Shown here piece by piece: positions 25,767 to 36,239 of a stretch of 64,000 bases of DNA (positions within the stretch are counted from its first letter, which is position 1; every line of letters starts with the position of its first letter). A program made the position numbers and the translations under genes. Below the pieces are notes generated by a model. That model had not been told where the DNA came from and searched no databases. It worked only from the letters and a program-made list of their open reading frames with translations. This DNA is from Agitococcus sp. (lineage in GTDB: Bacteria > Pseudomonadota > Gammaproteobacteria > Pseudomonadales > Moraxellaceae): NCBI GenBank assembly GCA_030646715.1, contig JAUSLJ010000001.1, positions 62,001 to 126,000 of the forward strand, written 5' to 3'.

Positions 25767-27308
25767 TTAGCTATCCCCAGTCACCAGTTCAACCCTCAGC
25801 AGCTTAATCCGTTGACCATCCAATTCCAGCATGGTGAAGGTGATATTTTCAAGGGTGACGACTTCGCCCGCTGTCGGCAGCCGTTCTAATTCACTGAGAA
25901 TTAGCCCTGCTACAGTGATGTAGCCTTCATCCCTCATTAAATGGTCTGTACCTAGTTCTTGCTCCAATTGATAAAGGTCAGCGCCACCTTTAACCAGCCA
26001 GCTTTGGTTGCTTTCCTGAATAATATCGGGGGTTTCATCTTCATCAGGAAACTCACCTGCAATCACTTCGAGAATATCTAAAGGCGTTACCAAGCCTTGC
26101 ACCGCACCATATTCATTGGTGACGACGGCTAAACCGCCTTTGGAGTTTCTCAAGACATTCATTAGTTTTAAGACAGGCATACTTTCGGAAACAAAGGTTG
26201 GTCGTTGATTGCTCAAAATTTCAGTGACATCAATATGTCGATCTAGGGCATCAATTAAGTCTTTAGCGCGAACAATACTAAAGACTTTATCCAAACTACC
26301 GCGACAAACAGGAAACAAACTATGGGGTGTCGCTAGTAATTGTTCACGAATCCGTTCAGGGTTATCGTGAATATTAATCCAAGAAATATCTGTTCTTGGT
26401 GTCATGATGGTTTTAATTGACCGCTCACTTAAGGTCAGAACGCCACTGACCATATAACGCTCTTCTTCTTTAAATGGCAGTGTGTCTTCGTGGGTGAAGC
26501 TGCCATCATTGTCTAATACGAGGTCTTTTTGTTGACCGCCCATCAGTTTCAAAATCGCGTCAGCGGTACGTTCGCGCAGTGGGGTAGAGCTTGTATGGCG
26601 GTTAAAGTTTCTAATACGGAATTGGTTTAAAGACTCAATCAGAATTGAGAAACCAATGGCGGCGTATAAATACCCCTTAGGAATATGGAAACCAAAACCA
26701 TCAACAATCAGGCTAAAACCAATCATTAATAGAAAACTTAGGCAAAGCACAACCACCGTGGGATGAGCATTAACAAAACGGGTTAACGGCTTCGAAGCGA
26801 TGAGCATCAACACCATAGCAACGACCACAGCAGTCATCATCACATAAATATTATCGACCATGCCAACCGCAGTAATCACAGCATCTAAGGAAAAAACTGC
26901 ATCTAAAACGGCAATTTGAGTCACCACTACCCAAAAGCCTGCATAAATAAGACTGGTATTTTCTGGATGTATTTTACCTTCCAGCTTTTCGTGCAGTTCC
27001 ATTACCGCTTTATAAACGAGAAATAGACCGCCAAAAATCAAAATTAAATCTCGACCAGAAAAGTCAAGGCCACCAACGCTAATTAAAGGCTTGGTTAACG
27101 TCACCATCCATGACAAGACACTTAATAGCCCTAAGCGCATGACCAAGGCGAGCGAAAGGCCAATAATGCGTGCTTTTTCACGCTGATGAGGAGGGAGTTT
27201 GTTGGCAAGAATGGCAATAAAAACTAGGTTGTCGATACCTAGAACCAGTTCTAGGACGATTAAAGTGAGCAGTCCGACCCAAATTGACGGATCCATTAGA
27301 AATTCCAT
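25767..27308 (-). CDS. TerC-family membrane protein with CBS and CorC domains
   Basis: The product of about 513 residues has an N-terminal TerC domain of seven helices ([20 protein letters not shown] with the acidic ELVLGIDN metal motif), then paired CBS domains (about 280-400, including [14 protein letters not shown]) and a C-terminal CorC_HlyC domain (about 420-500). This is the YoaE/YegH type found widely in proteobacteria; members are linked to metal ion transport, probably Mn or Mg, but the substrate is not fixed here. The ATG at 27308 ([10 protein letters not shown]) is preferred to an earlier ATG at 27359, which would add a non-homologous stretch. Confidence 0.88.
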   Translation of the reverse strand: MEFLMDPSIWVGLLTLIVLELVLGIDNLVFIAILANKLPPHQREKARIIGLSLALVMRLGLLSVLSWMVTLTKPLISVGGLDFSGRDLILIFGGLFLVYKAVMELHEKLEGKIHPENTSLIYAGFWVVVTQIAVLDAVFSLDAVITAVGMVDNIYVMMTAVVVAMVLMLIASKPLTRFVNAHPTVVVLCLSFLLMIGFSLIVDGFGFHIPKGYLYAAIGFSILIESLNQFRIRNFNRHTSSTPLRERTADAILKLMGGQQKDLVLDNDGSFTHEDTLPFKEEERYMVSGVLTLSERSIKTIMTPRTDISWINIHDNPERIREQLLATPHSLFPVCRGSLDKVFSIVRAKDLIDALDRHIDVTEILSNQRPTFVSESMPVLKLMNVLRNSKGGLAVVTNEYGAVQGLVTPLDILEVIAGEFPDEDETPDIIQESNQSWLVKGGADLYQLEQELGTDHLMRDEGYITVAGLILSELERLPTAGEVVTLENITFTMLELDGQRIKLLRVELVTGDS

Positions 27309-27547
27309 TTCTTGTCTCTTATTATTTTGGTACAAGAAAAAGATAGCGGCAAAGACCAAAACCTACACGGTCGATCTGAACACATGAAAAGTGCCTCGGA
27401 TAATAAAGAGGGGAGCATTTTAACATAAATCAGACTTATTCATCGAGCCATGATTTGAGCAAGGGCTGAAAAAACAAAATAGCTATTGTCACAGGCTATG
27501 GCAATAGGTGAGAATAAGTCTCATTTATTCGCTTCTGTACGGTCATT

Positions 27548-27991
27548 ATGCTGGCTACTCTGCCTATGCTCCAAACACGCTACCGCGCTGCGTTGGTGTT
27601 GGGTGTGCTGTTGCCTGCGTACTTACTCGTCGTCTGTGGTTTATTTAGTTGGTTGCCTGTGTTGTGGTTTGGCCAACAACATCATCAATTTGAAACCGCC
27701 GATAAAGGCGCGACAGTCGAATGGGTGATTCATCACGGCCATGAACAAAGTTCGCCTATCGCTGATAGTCATGCCGATGACCATACTTTAACGCTACCTT
27801 GTGCTGACGAAGTCAAACAAAGTATCCCTCTTATAAAGCTGTTGTTACTGGTGCCGTTGTTGCTGTGGTGCTGGTGTTATTTTGCGTGGTGTGTGTATCC
27901 GCGTTTCCGTGCTGTAGATTTCCCTGCTGTGCCTATTCTCTGTCGTAACTCATTGATTGCTATGACACGCACGATTGTTTTGCGTCATTAA
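27548..27991 (+). CDS. Small His-rich membrane protein ahead of the metal pump
   Basis: The 147-residue product has two hydrophobic helices (ALVLGVLLPAYLLVVCGLFSW and LIKLLLLVPLLLWCWCYFAW) and, between them, a loop rich in His and Asp (QQHHQFETADKG, VIHHGHEQ, DSHADDHTL). By the usual topology this loop is periplasmic and would bind divalent metal such as zinc. I do not recognise a family. It lies 141 bases before the CzcB/CzcA genes on the same strand, so a role in metal sensing or delivery to the pump is plausible. An overlapping frame starting at 27486 has no such features. Confidence 0.6.
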   Translation: MLATLPMLQTRYRAALVLGVLLPAYLLVVCGLFSWLPVLWFGQQHHQFETADKGATVEWVIHHGHEQSSPIADSHADDHTLTLPCADEVKQSIPLIKLLLLVPLLLWCWCYFAWCVYPRFRAVDFPAVPILCRNSLIAMTRTIVLRH

Positions 27992-28132
27992 TTTCTTGTT
28001 TTAGGACGGGCGTTTCCTCTGTCCTGCTTTCTATAGTAGCCAATTTTCAGGTGAGCGAGTTGTCTTGAAATTAGGGCATTTGTCGCACCTGTATCCATCC
28101 GCATCGAATACCGCAAGAAACAGAGAGAAAAG

Positions 28133-29614
28133 ATGAAATTACCCATCAAACAGATAGCGGTTGCTATTGGTGTTTTATTATTGGCGATGATTTTAGCCTA
28201 TGCGTGGCAAAAAACGGGCGATAAGCAAGCCCATCAACATGGTGAAGCCGACGAACATCATGCACAACAACCCGCCACCGAAGTGGAGAAAGGCACACAT
28301 GGCGGGCGTTTATTTCGTGCGGACAACTTTGCTTTAGAAGTCAAAATTTTTGAACAAGGTGTCGAACCACAATTACGCTTATATGCCTTTGATAACAATA
28401 AAGTCATTGCGCCCCAAAGTGTGCAAGCACAGGTGCTTATCACCCGTTTAGATGCTAGCCAAACGCTAAATTTTCGCCCAGAAGCGGATTATTTGTTGGG
28501 CGATGCCATCGTTTATGAACCACACTCTTTTGCCGTGCAAGTGAAAGCGAGTTATGCAGGCAAAAATTATGTGTTTGATTGGCTGCAAGAAGAAGGGCGT
28601 TTGACGCTACCAACAGCCGCTTTAGCCAGTAGTGGTATTGAGTTGCTTAATGTACTTCCGCAAACCTTAGCGGATAGTCTGTCCTTACAAGGTGAAGTGC
28701 AAATTCGTCCAGAACGGGATGTTGCCGTGTTAGCACGGGTGGCTGGTGTGGTTGTTAGTATCAATAAGCCCTTAGGTGCGACGGTGAAACAAGGTGAAGT
28801 ATTGGCGACACTAGAAAGTCGAGAATTAGCGACTTTACGTGCCAGTTTATACAGCGCACAACAACGCTTGATACTGGCTCAAGAGCATTTTCATCATCAA
28901 GATACCTTGCTTCAGCAAAATATGATTCCCGAACATGAGTATGTGACCGCGAAAACCCAACTAGCCGAAGCACAGATTACCGTCACTGAAGCCAAAAGTT
29001 TACTCAAAGCGCTAGGCGCAGAAGCAACAGGTGGCACACTTTTAACCGTGCGTGCGCCCATCAACGGCGTGGTGGTGGATAATAAATTAGCGGTTGGTCA
29101 GGCCGTTAATACTGACAGTGTATTAGTCCGTGTTGCTGACTTATCGGCGTTAATTGCGGTGGTGAATGTTCCCGAAGCCCATATCAACGCTTTGCGTCTT
29201 GGTATGAACGCACAGATAAAAGCCCAACAAAGCCAAACGGTTGCTCAAGGAAAAATCAGTTATTTAGGATCAGTATTGGGGGAGGACACTCGAAGCGCAC
29301 CAGCCTTTATCAGTCTGAATAATCCGTCGCAACAATGGCGCGCAGGGCAATTAGTGCAAGTCGATATTGTCCAAGACACCGTCACCGTACCGATGGCGAT
29401 TCGTGAAGATGCCTTACAAACTTTTCGAGATTGGCAAGTGGTGTTTGTGCGTGTTGGCGAGCAGTTTGAGGTCAGACCATTAGAGCTAGGCCGTCGAGCT
29501 AATGGCTATATCGAAGTGCTGAGTGGTTTACAGCCAAATCAAGTGTATGGCGCAGGCAATTCGTTTTTGCTCAAGGCTGAGTTAGGCAAAGCAGGAGCAA
29601 GCCATGACCACTGA
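28133..29614 (+). CDS. Heavy-metal RND efflux membrane-fusion protein (CzcB-like)
   Basis: The 493-residue periplasmic adaptor has an N-terminal anchor helix, then His/Asp-rich metal-binding stretches (HQHGEADEHHAQQ). A long beta-barrel/lipoyl region with the VRAPINGVVVDNKLAVGQAV motif flanks a helical hairpin (LRASLYSAQQRLILAQEHF), and the end is ASHDH. It links a metal RND pump to an outer-membrane channel. It overlaps the pump gene by 11 bases. Family assignment is firm, but the exact metal is uncertain; the His-rich termini fit Zn, Co, Cd or Ni. Confidence 0.93.
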   Translation: MKLPIKQIAVAIGVLLLAMILAYAWQKTGDKQAHQHGEADEHHAQQPATEVEKGTHGGRLFRADNFALEVKIFEQGVEPQLRLYAFDNNKVIAPQSVQAQVLITRLDASQTLNFRPEADYLLGDAIVYEPHSFAVQVKASYAGKNYVFDWLQEEGRLTLPTAALASSGIELLNVLPQTLADSLSLQGEVQIRPERDVAVLARVAGVVVSINKPLGATVKQGEVLATLESRELATLRASLYSAQQRLILAQEHFHHQDTLLQQNMIPEHEYVTAKTQLAEAQITVTEAKSLLKALGAEATGGTLLTVRAPINGVVVDNKLAVGQAVNTDSVLVRVADLSALIAVVNVPEAHINALRLGMNAQIKAQQSQTVAQGKISYLGSVLGEDTRSAPAFISLNNPSQQWRAGQLVQVDIVQDTVTVPMAIREDALQTFRDWQVVFVRVGEQFEVRPLELGRRANGYIEVLSGLQPNQVYGAGNSFLLKAELGKAGASHDH

Positions 29615-32600
29615 TAATTTCTTTGATCGTGTGGTGCGTTTTTCGATTGAGCAACGCTGGTTGGTGCTGTTGGCGTTTATCGGTTTGGCCGCTTTAGGCG
29701 TGTATAACTATTTGCGTTTGCCGATAGATGCCGTCCCTGACATCACCAATGTCCAAGTGCAAATTAACACCGAAGCACAAGGTTACTCACCGTTGGAAGT
29801 CGAAAGCCGTTTAAGTTTTCCGATTGAAACGGTGTTGGCGGGTTTGCCACATCTAAAAGAAACACGGTCATTATCGCGTTATGGTTTATCGCAAGTGACA
29901 GTGATTTTTGATGATGGCACGGACATATATTTTGCCCGTCAATTAGTCAGTGAACGCTTGCAAAGTGTGCGTAGCCAATTGCCTATAGGCTTGTCACCCG
30001 AATTAGGGCCCATCGCCACAGGTTTGGGCGAGATTTTTATGTACACGGTGGAAAATAAGCCAGACGCGCAGACAAAACTCACGCCCACCGAATTACGCAC
30101 GGTACAAGATTGGATTGTTAAGCCGCAATTACGCCAAGTAAAAGGCGTGACTGAGGTCAACACCGTTGGCGGTTATGTTAAACAATACCTTGTTGCGCCA
30201 AAACTCCATGAGTTGCAGATGCGTGGTTTGTCAGTGCGTGATGTCATGCAAGCACTGGCCGCTAATAATGGTAACGTCGGCGCGGCTTATATCGAAAAAT
30301 CGGGCGAGCAATACCTTGTGCGATCACCGAATCAAATCACATCATTAGAAGAAATCGGCCAAATTGCCGTTAAAACAGTAGAAGGCCAAGTGATTCGTCT
30401 GAGTGATGTCGCGACCGTCAGTTTAGGCCACGAGTTACGGACAGGTGCGGCGACTAAAGATACACAAGAAGTGGTCTTAGGCACAGTGTTTATGTTGATT
30501 GGTGAAAATTCACGCACGGTTTCCACGCGTGTTGCCGAAAAACTAGCGACAATTCAACCGAGTTTGCCTGAAGGAGTGATTGCCCAAACCGTCTATGACC
30601 GTACTACTTTAGTCGATGCCACCATCAACACCGTCAAAAAAAATCTGCTTGAAGGCGCATTATTAGTCATTGCCGTGTTGTTCGCTTTTTTAGGCCATTT
30701 ACGCGCCGCACTGATTACCGCTTTAGTCATTCCCTTAGCGATGTTATTAACCATCACAGGTATGGTGACGAACCGGGTCAGTGCTAATTTAATGAGCTTA
30801 GGGGCATTGGATTTTGGCATTATTATTGATGGCTCGGTGGTGATTGTTGAAAGTAGCTTACGAAAATTGGCCGAACGGCAACAGCATTTGGGGCGCATTC
30901 TCACCCGTAGTGAACGTTTTCATACCGTATTTGAGGCTTCCAAAGACTCACGCCAAGCCTTAATTTTTGGCCAATTGATTATCATGGTCGTGTATTTGCC
31001 TTTGCTCACGCTCACAGGTGTTGAGGGCAAAATGTTTATCCCGATGGCGTTAACGGTAGTGATGGCGTTAATGGCGGCGATGGTGTTGTCGGTAACCTTT
31101 GTACCTGCCGCCATAGCAATGGTGACTACAGGCGCAATTAGCGAAACCGATAACCGATTGATGATTTATTTACGCAGCTTTTACCAGACTTTATTAACAT
31201 GGGCTTTGAGTCATCGTGTGCTGGTATTAGGCGGCGCAAGTGGCTTATTAGTGTTTTGTCTGTTATTAGCAACGCGTTTAGGTTCGGAGTTTATTCCTTC
31301 TTTAGATGAAGGTGATGTCGCTTTACATGCGCTCCGCATTCCCGGAACTTCACTGACACAAGCGGTACAGATGCAATATGCCCTCGAAGCAGAAATTAAA
31401 AAACTGCCCGAAGTGCAAACGATATTTGCCAAACTCGGTACGGCCGAAATAGCTACCGACCCCATGCCTCCCAGCGTCGCCGATAACTTTGTGATGCTTA
31501 AAGCGCGTAGTGATTGGCCAAATCCTGATAAAAGCAAAGCCGAAGTGGTTGCTGATATTCAAGCGGCGGCAGAGCGTGTCGTCGGTAATAATTACGAATA
31601 CACGCAACCGATTCAAATGCGTTTTAACGAGTTGATTTCGGGTGTACGTTCCGATGTGGCGGTGAAAGTGTTTGGTGATGATATGGAGCAACTACTCGAA
31701 ACAGGGGAGGCAATAGCCGATGTATTGAACGACGTAGCAGGTGCAGCCGATGTCAAAGTCGAACAAGTGACAGGTTTGCCGATGCTAACATTACAACCAA
31801 AAAAAGAGGTGATTGCCCGTTATGGTCTCGCGGTTGCCGATGTCCAAGCGGTCATCACTGGCTTAATTGCAGGTGAAAAAGCAGGTGAAGTGTTTGAAGG
31901 TGATAAACGTTTTGAGTTAATTGTGCGTTTACCCGAACAATTACGTCAAGATATTGACGTCTTAAAACGTATTCCCGTTCCTTTACCAAATAACAGTCAA
32001 GCCACTATTCCTTTAGCGGAGTTAGTCGATTTTCAAATCAGTACAGGGCCAAATCAAGTATCGCGCGAAAATGGCAAACGGAGAGTGGTTGTTACTGCCA
32101 ATGTTCGTGGTCGAGATATTGGTTCTTTTGTTAATGATGCCCAACAACAAATTAGCACGCAAGTGACTGTTCCTACAGGTTATTGGCTCGGCTGGGGCGG
32201 CACATTTGAACAGTTACAATCAGCTCAACAACGCTTAATGATTGTCATTCCTGTGGCATTGTTGCTGATTCTGATTTTGTTATACGCCAGTTTGGGCAGC
32301 GTCTTGGATGGCTTATTAGTGTTTACAGGCGTGCCGTTAGCATTAACGGGCGGCATAGTGGCGTTGGCGTTGCGCGATATTCCCTTGTCTATTTCCGCAG
32401 GGGTAGGCTTTATTGCCTTGTCGGGTGTCGCGGTACTCAACGGTTTAGTGATGTTAAGTGCTATTCGGCAACTTCGTGACAATGGCATGGACTTGCTACA
32501 AGCCGTACAACAAGGCGCAGTCAATCGTTTACGCCCCGTGTTAATGACAGCTTTGGTTGCCGCTTTGGGCTTTATTCCAATGGCAGTAAATGTCGGTATT

Positions 32601-32726
32601 GGTGCAGAAGTACAACGGCCATTAGCCACAGTTGTCATTGGTGGCATTATTTCCGCGACTTTGTTGACGTTGATGGTGTTGCCAACTTTGTATTATTGGC
32701 TGCATCGACGTTTAGAGGTCATGTAG
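29604..32726 (+). CDS. czcA: Heavy-metal RND efflux pump (CzcA-like)
   Basis: The 1040-residue inner-membrane pump has twelve helices and two large periplasmic loops, as in HME-RND transporters. The TM4 motif LDFGIIIDGSVVIVES carries Asp403, Asp409 and Glu416, aligning with Asp402, Asp408 and Glu415 of Cupriavidus CzcA; this D-D-E pattern favours Zn/Co/Cd/Ni over Cu/Ag. RLPIDAVPDITNVQVQINTEA at the N-terminus is the family signature. It expels cations from the periplasm and cytoplasm together with the preceding CzcB. No outer-membrane CzcC is in this cluster, so an outside channel must be used. Confidence 0.95.
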   Translation: MTTDNFFDRVVRFSIEQRWLVLLAFIGLAALGVYNYLRLPIDAVPDITNVQVQINTEAQGYSPLEVESRLSFPIETVLAGLPHLKETRSLSRYGLSQVTVIFDDGTDIYFARQLVSERLQSVRSQLPIGLSPELGPIATGLGEIFMYTVENKPDAQTKLTPTELRTVQDWIVKPQLRQVKGVTEVNTVGGYVKQYLVAPKLHELQMRGLSVRDVMQALAANNGNVGAAYIEKSGEQYLVRSPNQITSLEEIGQIAVKTVEGQVIRLSDVATVSLGHELRTGAATKDTQEVVLGTVFMLIGENSRTVSTRVAEKLATIQPSLPEGVIAQTVYDRTTLVDATINTVKKNLLEGALLVIAVLFAFLGHLRAALITALVIPLAMLLTITGMVTNRVSANLMSLGALDFGIIIDGSVVIVESSLRKLAERQQHLGRILTRSERFHTVFEASKDSRQALIFGQLIIMVVYLPLLTLTGVEGKMFIPMALTVVMALMAAMVLSVTFVPAAIAMVTTGAISETDNRLMIYLRSFYQTLLTWALSHRVLVLGGASGLLVFCLLLATRLGSEFIPSLDEGDVALHALRIPGTSLTQAVQMQYALEAEIKKLPEVQTIFAKLGTAEIATDPMPPSVADNFVMLKARSDWPNPDKSKAEVVADIQAAAERVVGNNYEYTQPIQMRFNELISGVRSDVAVKVFGDDMEQLLETGEAIADVLNDVAGAADVKVEQVTGLPMLTLQPKKEVIARYGLAVADVQAVITGLIAGEKAGEVFEGDKRFELIVRLPEQLRQDIDVLKRIPVPLPNNSQATIPLAELVDFQISTGPNQVSRENGKRRVVVTANVRGRDIGSFVNDAQQQISTQVTVPTGYWLGWGGTFEQLQSAQQRLMIVIPVALLLILILLYASLGSVLDGLLVFTGVPLALTGGIVALALRDIPLSISAGVGFIALSGVAVLNGLVMLSAIRQLRDNGMDLLQAVQQGAVNRLRPVLMTALVAALGFIPMAVNVGIGAEVQRPLATVVIGGIISATLLTLMVLPTLYYWLHRRLEVM

Positions 32727-32820
32727 CTCCTCCACCTGATAAGGGGGAGGTTGGGAGGGGGTTATTTGTCATGACGCAGAACCCCGCCCTAACCCTCCCC
32801 TTGACAAGGGAGGGAATATT
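32727..32820. repeat. GC-rich intergenic palindromes after czcA
   Basis: The gap between czcA and trpG contains a CTCCACC/GGGGGAGG palindrome and a CCCTCCCCTT/AAGGGAGGG palindrome (32793-32814) flanking AACCCC/GGGGTT-type arms, so the region can fold into a composite cruciform. The same motif type recurs at 20.2, 36.7 and 60.8 kb. No gene is present. It may serve as a terminator or be a dispersed element. Confidence 0.65.
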
Positions 32821-32925
32821 TTTTGTCGGTGAAAATCTCCCACAACATCCACAAGTTACGCTACAATTATTCGTTTATAGTGCCGTAGCATGGGTGATCA
32901 CCTAACGCTGACCGAGTAACGTTTT

Positions 32926-33504
32926 ATGCTGTTAATGATTGATAATTACGACTCTTTTACCTATAACATCGTCCAGTATTTAGGCGAGTTAGGTCAAGAT
33001 GTGCGTGTGTTTCGCAACGACGAAATAACTTTAGCCGACATAGAAGCCCTCAATCCGCAACATATTGTCATTTCGCCAGGCCCTTGCTCCCCTAATGAAG
33101 CAGGTGTATCAATGGCGGTGATTCAACATTTTGCAGGAAAAATTCCTGTATTGGGCGTGTGTTTAGGTCATCAAAGTATCGGCCAAGTGTTTGGTGGTGA
33201 TGTCATTCGCGCACGCCAAGTGATGCACGGTAAAACATCACCGATTCATCATAAAAATGTCGGCGTATTTCGCGGCTTAAATAATCCCTTAATAGCCACT
33301 CGTTATCATTCCTTAATTATTGATAAAAATACCTTGCCCGATTGTTTAGAAATTACCGCATGGACAGAATTAGAAGATGGTTCAGTTGATGAAATCATGG
33401 GCGTACGTCATAAAACCTTAGCGGTAGAGGGTGTACAGTTTCACCCAGAGTCAATATTGACCGAACAAGGCCATGATTTATTAAAGAATTTTTTGGAGGC
33501 TTGA
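32926..33504 (+). CDS. trpG: Anthranilate synthase glutamine amidotransferase
   Basis: The 192-residue class I glutamine amidotransferase supplies ammonia to anthranilate synthase, or shares this job with 4-amino-4-deoxychorismate synthase. The triad is visible: Cys79 in GVCLGHQ, and His/Glu in VQFHPESI. The oxyanion strand [12 protein letters not shown] is also present. It starts the trpG-trpD-trpC group; trpE is not in the window. The same block followed by crp is typical of Pseudomonadales. Confidence 0.95.
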   Translation: MLLMIDNYDSFTYNIVQYLGELGQDVRVFRNDEITLADIEALNPQHIVISPGPCSPNEAGVSMAVIQHFAGKIPVLGVCLGHQSIGQVFGGDVIRARQVMHGKTSPIHHKNVGVFRGLNNPLIATRYHSLIIDKNTLPDCLEITAWTELEDGSVDEIMGVRHKTLAVEGVQFHPESILTEQGHDLLKNFLEA

Positions 33505-33509
33505 TAGAG

Positions 33510-34556
33510 ATGGATATTAAATCAGCCCTCGCCAAAATTATCGGGCACCAAGATTTAAGTCTTGCCGAAATGCAAGACGTGATGCGTTCCATTATGACGG
33601 GTGAATGTACGCCCGTACAAATTGCCGCTTTTTTAGTGGCTTTACGGATGAAAGGCGAATCTTTAGATGAGATTGAAGGCGCTGTGCGCGTCATGCGTGA
33701 GCTTTGTACGCCCGTTGTTTTAGCGGCACAACATCATGTGGTTGATATTGTTGGTACAGGTGGAGATGGCGCAAATTTATTTAATGTCTCTACTGCTTCG
33801 TCGTTTGTTGTTGCAGCCGCGGGGGCGATTGTCGCCAAACATGGTAATCGTGCCGTGTCCTCTAAAAGTGGCAGTGCCGATGTTTTAGAAGCCGCAGGCA
33901 TTAATTTGCAATTAACTGCAGAACAAACCGCGCGTGCCATTGATAGCATTGGTGTCGGTTTTATGTTTGCCGTCAATCATCATACCGCCATGCGTCATGC
34001 TATTGCACCGCGTCGAGAGTTGGGCATTCGCACCTTGTTTAATGTTTTAGGGCCCTTAACCAATCCCGCAGGTGTCAAACGGCAAGTTTTAGGTGTGTAT
34101 GACCGAGCATGGTGTCGGCCATTGGCAGAAGTTTTGGGGCGTTTAGGCAGTGAGCACGTTTTAGTAGTTCATGCTCAAGATGGCCTTGATGAGTTAAGTT
34201 TGGCTGCGCCAAGCTATGTTGCCGAGCTAAAAAATGGCCAAGTGCATGAATATTTACTTAATCCCGAAGATGTTGGCTTAAAAACGCAATCATTAGACGG
34301 TTTAATGGTAGATAATGTCGCTCAATCACTGGCGTTGCTTGAAGATGCTTTAGGCAAGCGCAAAACGCCAGCAGCCGTGAAAGCCGCGGATATCATCGCC
34401 TATAATGCAGGTGCTGCATTGTATGTTGCCGGAACGGCATCCTCCATTAAGCAAGGTGTATTGATGGCAGAAGATGCCATTCATAGTGGTTTAGCTTTAG
34501 AAAAGTTAGTTGCTTTGCGTGATTTTAGTCGGACTTTTATCGCTGCTTCAGCCTAA
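33510..34556 (+). CDS. trpD: Anthranilate phosphoribosyltransferase
   Basis: TrpD joins anthranilate to phosphoribosyl pyrophosphate, the second step of tryptophan synthesis. The 348-residue protein has the PRPP loop [16 protein letters not shown] and the following [20 protein letters not shown] segment; [20 protein letters not shown] and [11 protein letters not shown] are other family landmarks. The ATG at 33510 is preferred over a TTG at 33501. It begins 5 bases after trpG. Confidence 0.97.
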   Translation: MDIKSALAKIIGHQDLSLAEMQDVMRSIMTGECTPVQIAAFLVALRMKGESLDEIEGAVRVMRELCTPVVLAAQHHVVDIVGTGGDGANLFNVSTASSFVVAAAGAIVAKHGNRAVSSKSGSADVLEAAGINLQLTAEQTARAIDSIGVGFMFAVNHHTAMRHAIAPRRELGIRTLFNVLGPLTNPAGVKRQVLGVYDRAWCRPLAEVLGRLGSEHVLVVHAQDGLDELSLAAPSYVAELKNGQVHEYLLNPEDVGLKTQSLDGLMVDNVAQSLALLEDALGKRKTPAAVKAADIIAYNAGAALYVAGTASSIKQGVLMAEDAIHSGLALEKLVALRDFSRTFIAASA

Positions 34557-34574
34557 TGACATTAGATTAATATT

Positions 34575-35396
34575 ATGACTGCTCATATTTTAGCAACGAT
34601 TCTGCACCGTAAAGTGGAAGAAGTTGAAATTCGACAACGGCAGATTTCTTTTGCCTCGCAAGAAGGGCGTGCGCGTACTTCTATGCCTGTCCGTGGTTTT
34701 TATAGTGCTCTCAAGCGTCGCGCTGATAAAGGCGAGCCTGCGGTGATTGCTGAAATCAAAAAAGCGTCGCCTTCTAAAGGTGTGATTCGCGAGAATTTTG
34801 TCCCTGCTGATATTGCTCGTAGTTACGAAAAAGCGGGTGCCGCTTGTTTATCGGTATTAACGGATGTTGATTTTTTTCAAGGTGCGGACAGTTATTTACA
34901 ATCGGCACGCTTTTCATGTTCCTTGCCCGTGTTACGCAAAGATTTTATCGTAGATCCCTATCAAATTGTTGAAGCGCGAGCAATTGGTGCGGATGCGGTG
35001 TTATTGATTGTTAGTGCGCTTAACGATAGTCAATTAGCAGATTTTTATGCTATTGCGGTAGATTTTGGCTTGGATGTATTAGTAGAAGTTCACAGTCAAA
35101 GTGAATTAGACCGAGCGTTAAAGCTACCCGTGCCGATGATTGGTATTAATAATCGTAATTTAAAAACCTTCCAAGTGAGTTTAAATACCACGTTAGCGTT
35201 GATGCGTTCTGTGCCTAAAGACCGCATGATTGTCACCGAAAGTGGTATTTTAAATCCCAGTGATGTCATGCTTATGCAAGCCAACGGTATTAATGCGTTC
35301 TTGGTGGGGGAGGCATTTATGCGCGCTCCCGAACCTGGCGATGCGTTAAAAGAGTTATTTTTCCCCCAGCGTCGCGTTAGCGGGTCCCAAAGATAA
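34575..35396 (+). CDS. trpC: Indole-3-glycerol-phosphate synthase
   Basis: TrpC closes the indole ring to make indole-3-glycerol phosphate. The 273-residue TIM barrel has the family motifs: [79 protein letters not shown] and IVTESGI. The catalytic lysines and glutamates are in place. The last 20 bases overlap the crp gene coming from the other strand, so the two converge. It lies 18 bases after trpD. Confidence 0.96.
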   Translation: MTAHILATILHRKVEEVEIRQRQISFASQEGRARTSMPVRGFYSALKRRADKGEPAVIAEIKKASPSKGVIRENFVPADIARSYEKAGAACLSVLTDVDFFQGADSYLQSARFSCSLPVLRKDFIVDPYQIVEARAIGADAVLLIVSALNDSQLADFYAIAVDFGLDVLVEVHSQSELDRALKLPVPMIGINNRNLKTFQVSLNTTLALMRSVPKDRMIVTESGILNPSDVMLMQANGINAFLVGEAFMRAPEPGDALKELFFPQRRVSGSQR

Positions 35397-36012
35397 CCAT
35401 TGTTTTACCTTTGACACCAATCAGTCCTTGGTCTTCTAAGGACTTTAATACCCGTCCAACCATCTCGCGTGAACAGCCAACGATACGACCAATTTCCTGA
35501 CGAGTGACACGAATTTGCATCCCGTCAGGATGTGTCATGGCATCGGGTTGTTTCGATAAATCCAATAAACAACGGGCAACACGCCCCGTGACATCTAAGA
35601 AGGCTAAATCACTGACTTTACGTGTCGTTGCCCGTAAACGTCCTGCCATTTGCGCGGATAAAGCAAACATTAAGCCCGCATCTTGCCGCGCCATTTCTCT
35701 AAACTTGCGATAGCTGATTTCGGCAATTTCGCAGGTGGTTTTGGCACGAATCCATGCACTACGGACAGGCTTTTCTTCAAACAAACCCATTTCGCCAAAA
35801 AAATCGCCAACGTTAAGATAAGCGACGACCATTTCTCGGCCTTCACTGTCTTCAATCACCACGGACACTGAGCCTTTAACAATAAAGAATAATGAGTCGG
35901 AAGCATCGCCTGCATGAACGATGGCTGTTCGTACAGGATATTGACGAATATGACATTGTTCTAAGAATGACTGTAAATGAGGAATACGATCAAGAGCAGG
36001 TGTAATGGCCAT
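35377..36012 (-). CDS. crp: cAMP receptor protein (Crp/Vfr)
   Basis: The 211-residue protein has the cAMP-binding domain with the phosphate cassette [16 protein letters not shown] (the equivalents of E. coli Glu72, Arg82 and Ser83 are kept), a long dimer helix (about 105-140) and a C-terminal winged helix with the recognition helix [16 protein letters not shown]. It should bind cAMP and control carbon use and other genes. Next to trpGDC it corresponds to Pseudomonas vfr. Its start lies beside an inverted repeat shared with the osmC-like gene. Its 3' end overlaps trpC. Confidence 0.93.
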   Translation of the reverse strand: MAITPALDRIPHLQSFLEQCHIRQYPVRTAIVHAGDASDSLFFIVKGSVSVVIEDSEGREMVVAYLNVGDFFGEMGLFEEKPVRSAWIRAKTTCEIAEISYRKFREMARQDAGLMFALSAQMAGRLRATTRKVSDLAFLDVTGRVARCLLDLSKQPDAMTHPDGMQIRVTRQEIGRIVGCSREMVGRVLKSLEDQGLIGVKGKTMVIFGTR

Positions 36013-36030
36013 TAAGAGTGTCCTAATCAG

Positions 36031-36065
36031 TTAGACTTATATTTATTGTCATATAATAAGTCTAA
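36031..36065. promoter_or_regulatory. Inverted repeat between crp and the osmC-like gene
   Basis: A perfect 10-bp inverted repeat, TTAGACTTAT and ATAAGTCTAA (36031-36040, 36056-36065), lies between the divergent crp and osmC-like genes. A TATAAT at 36052-36057 with TTAGAC at 15-bp spacing overlaps it on the plus strand. It is placed like an operator controlling one or both genes. It does not resemble a Crp site (TGTGA-N6-TCACA). Confidence 0.55.
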
Positions 36066-36239
36066 TAACTGACAAAGACAGGTTTTTTTATTGCGAAATT
36101 GAGAAATAATCCTCAACAAATAGATGGCGCGTACAAAAAATGTCTGGATTTAAGCGATTTTGACAATGGTATGTCGTCAAAAATGACAATGTCCCTTAAT
36201 ATCACGCCGTATCCCGTATTTTTAAAGGTGAGATTTTTA

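Noticed and set aside
27486-27728. 80-residue plus-strand frame overlapping the His-rich protein
   Set aside because: The 147-residue frame has two clean membrane helices and a metal-like loop, and the overlapping frame has neither.
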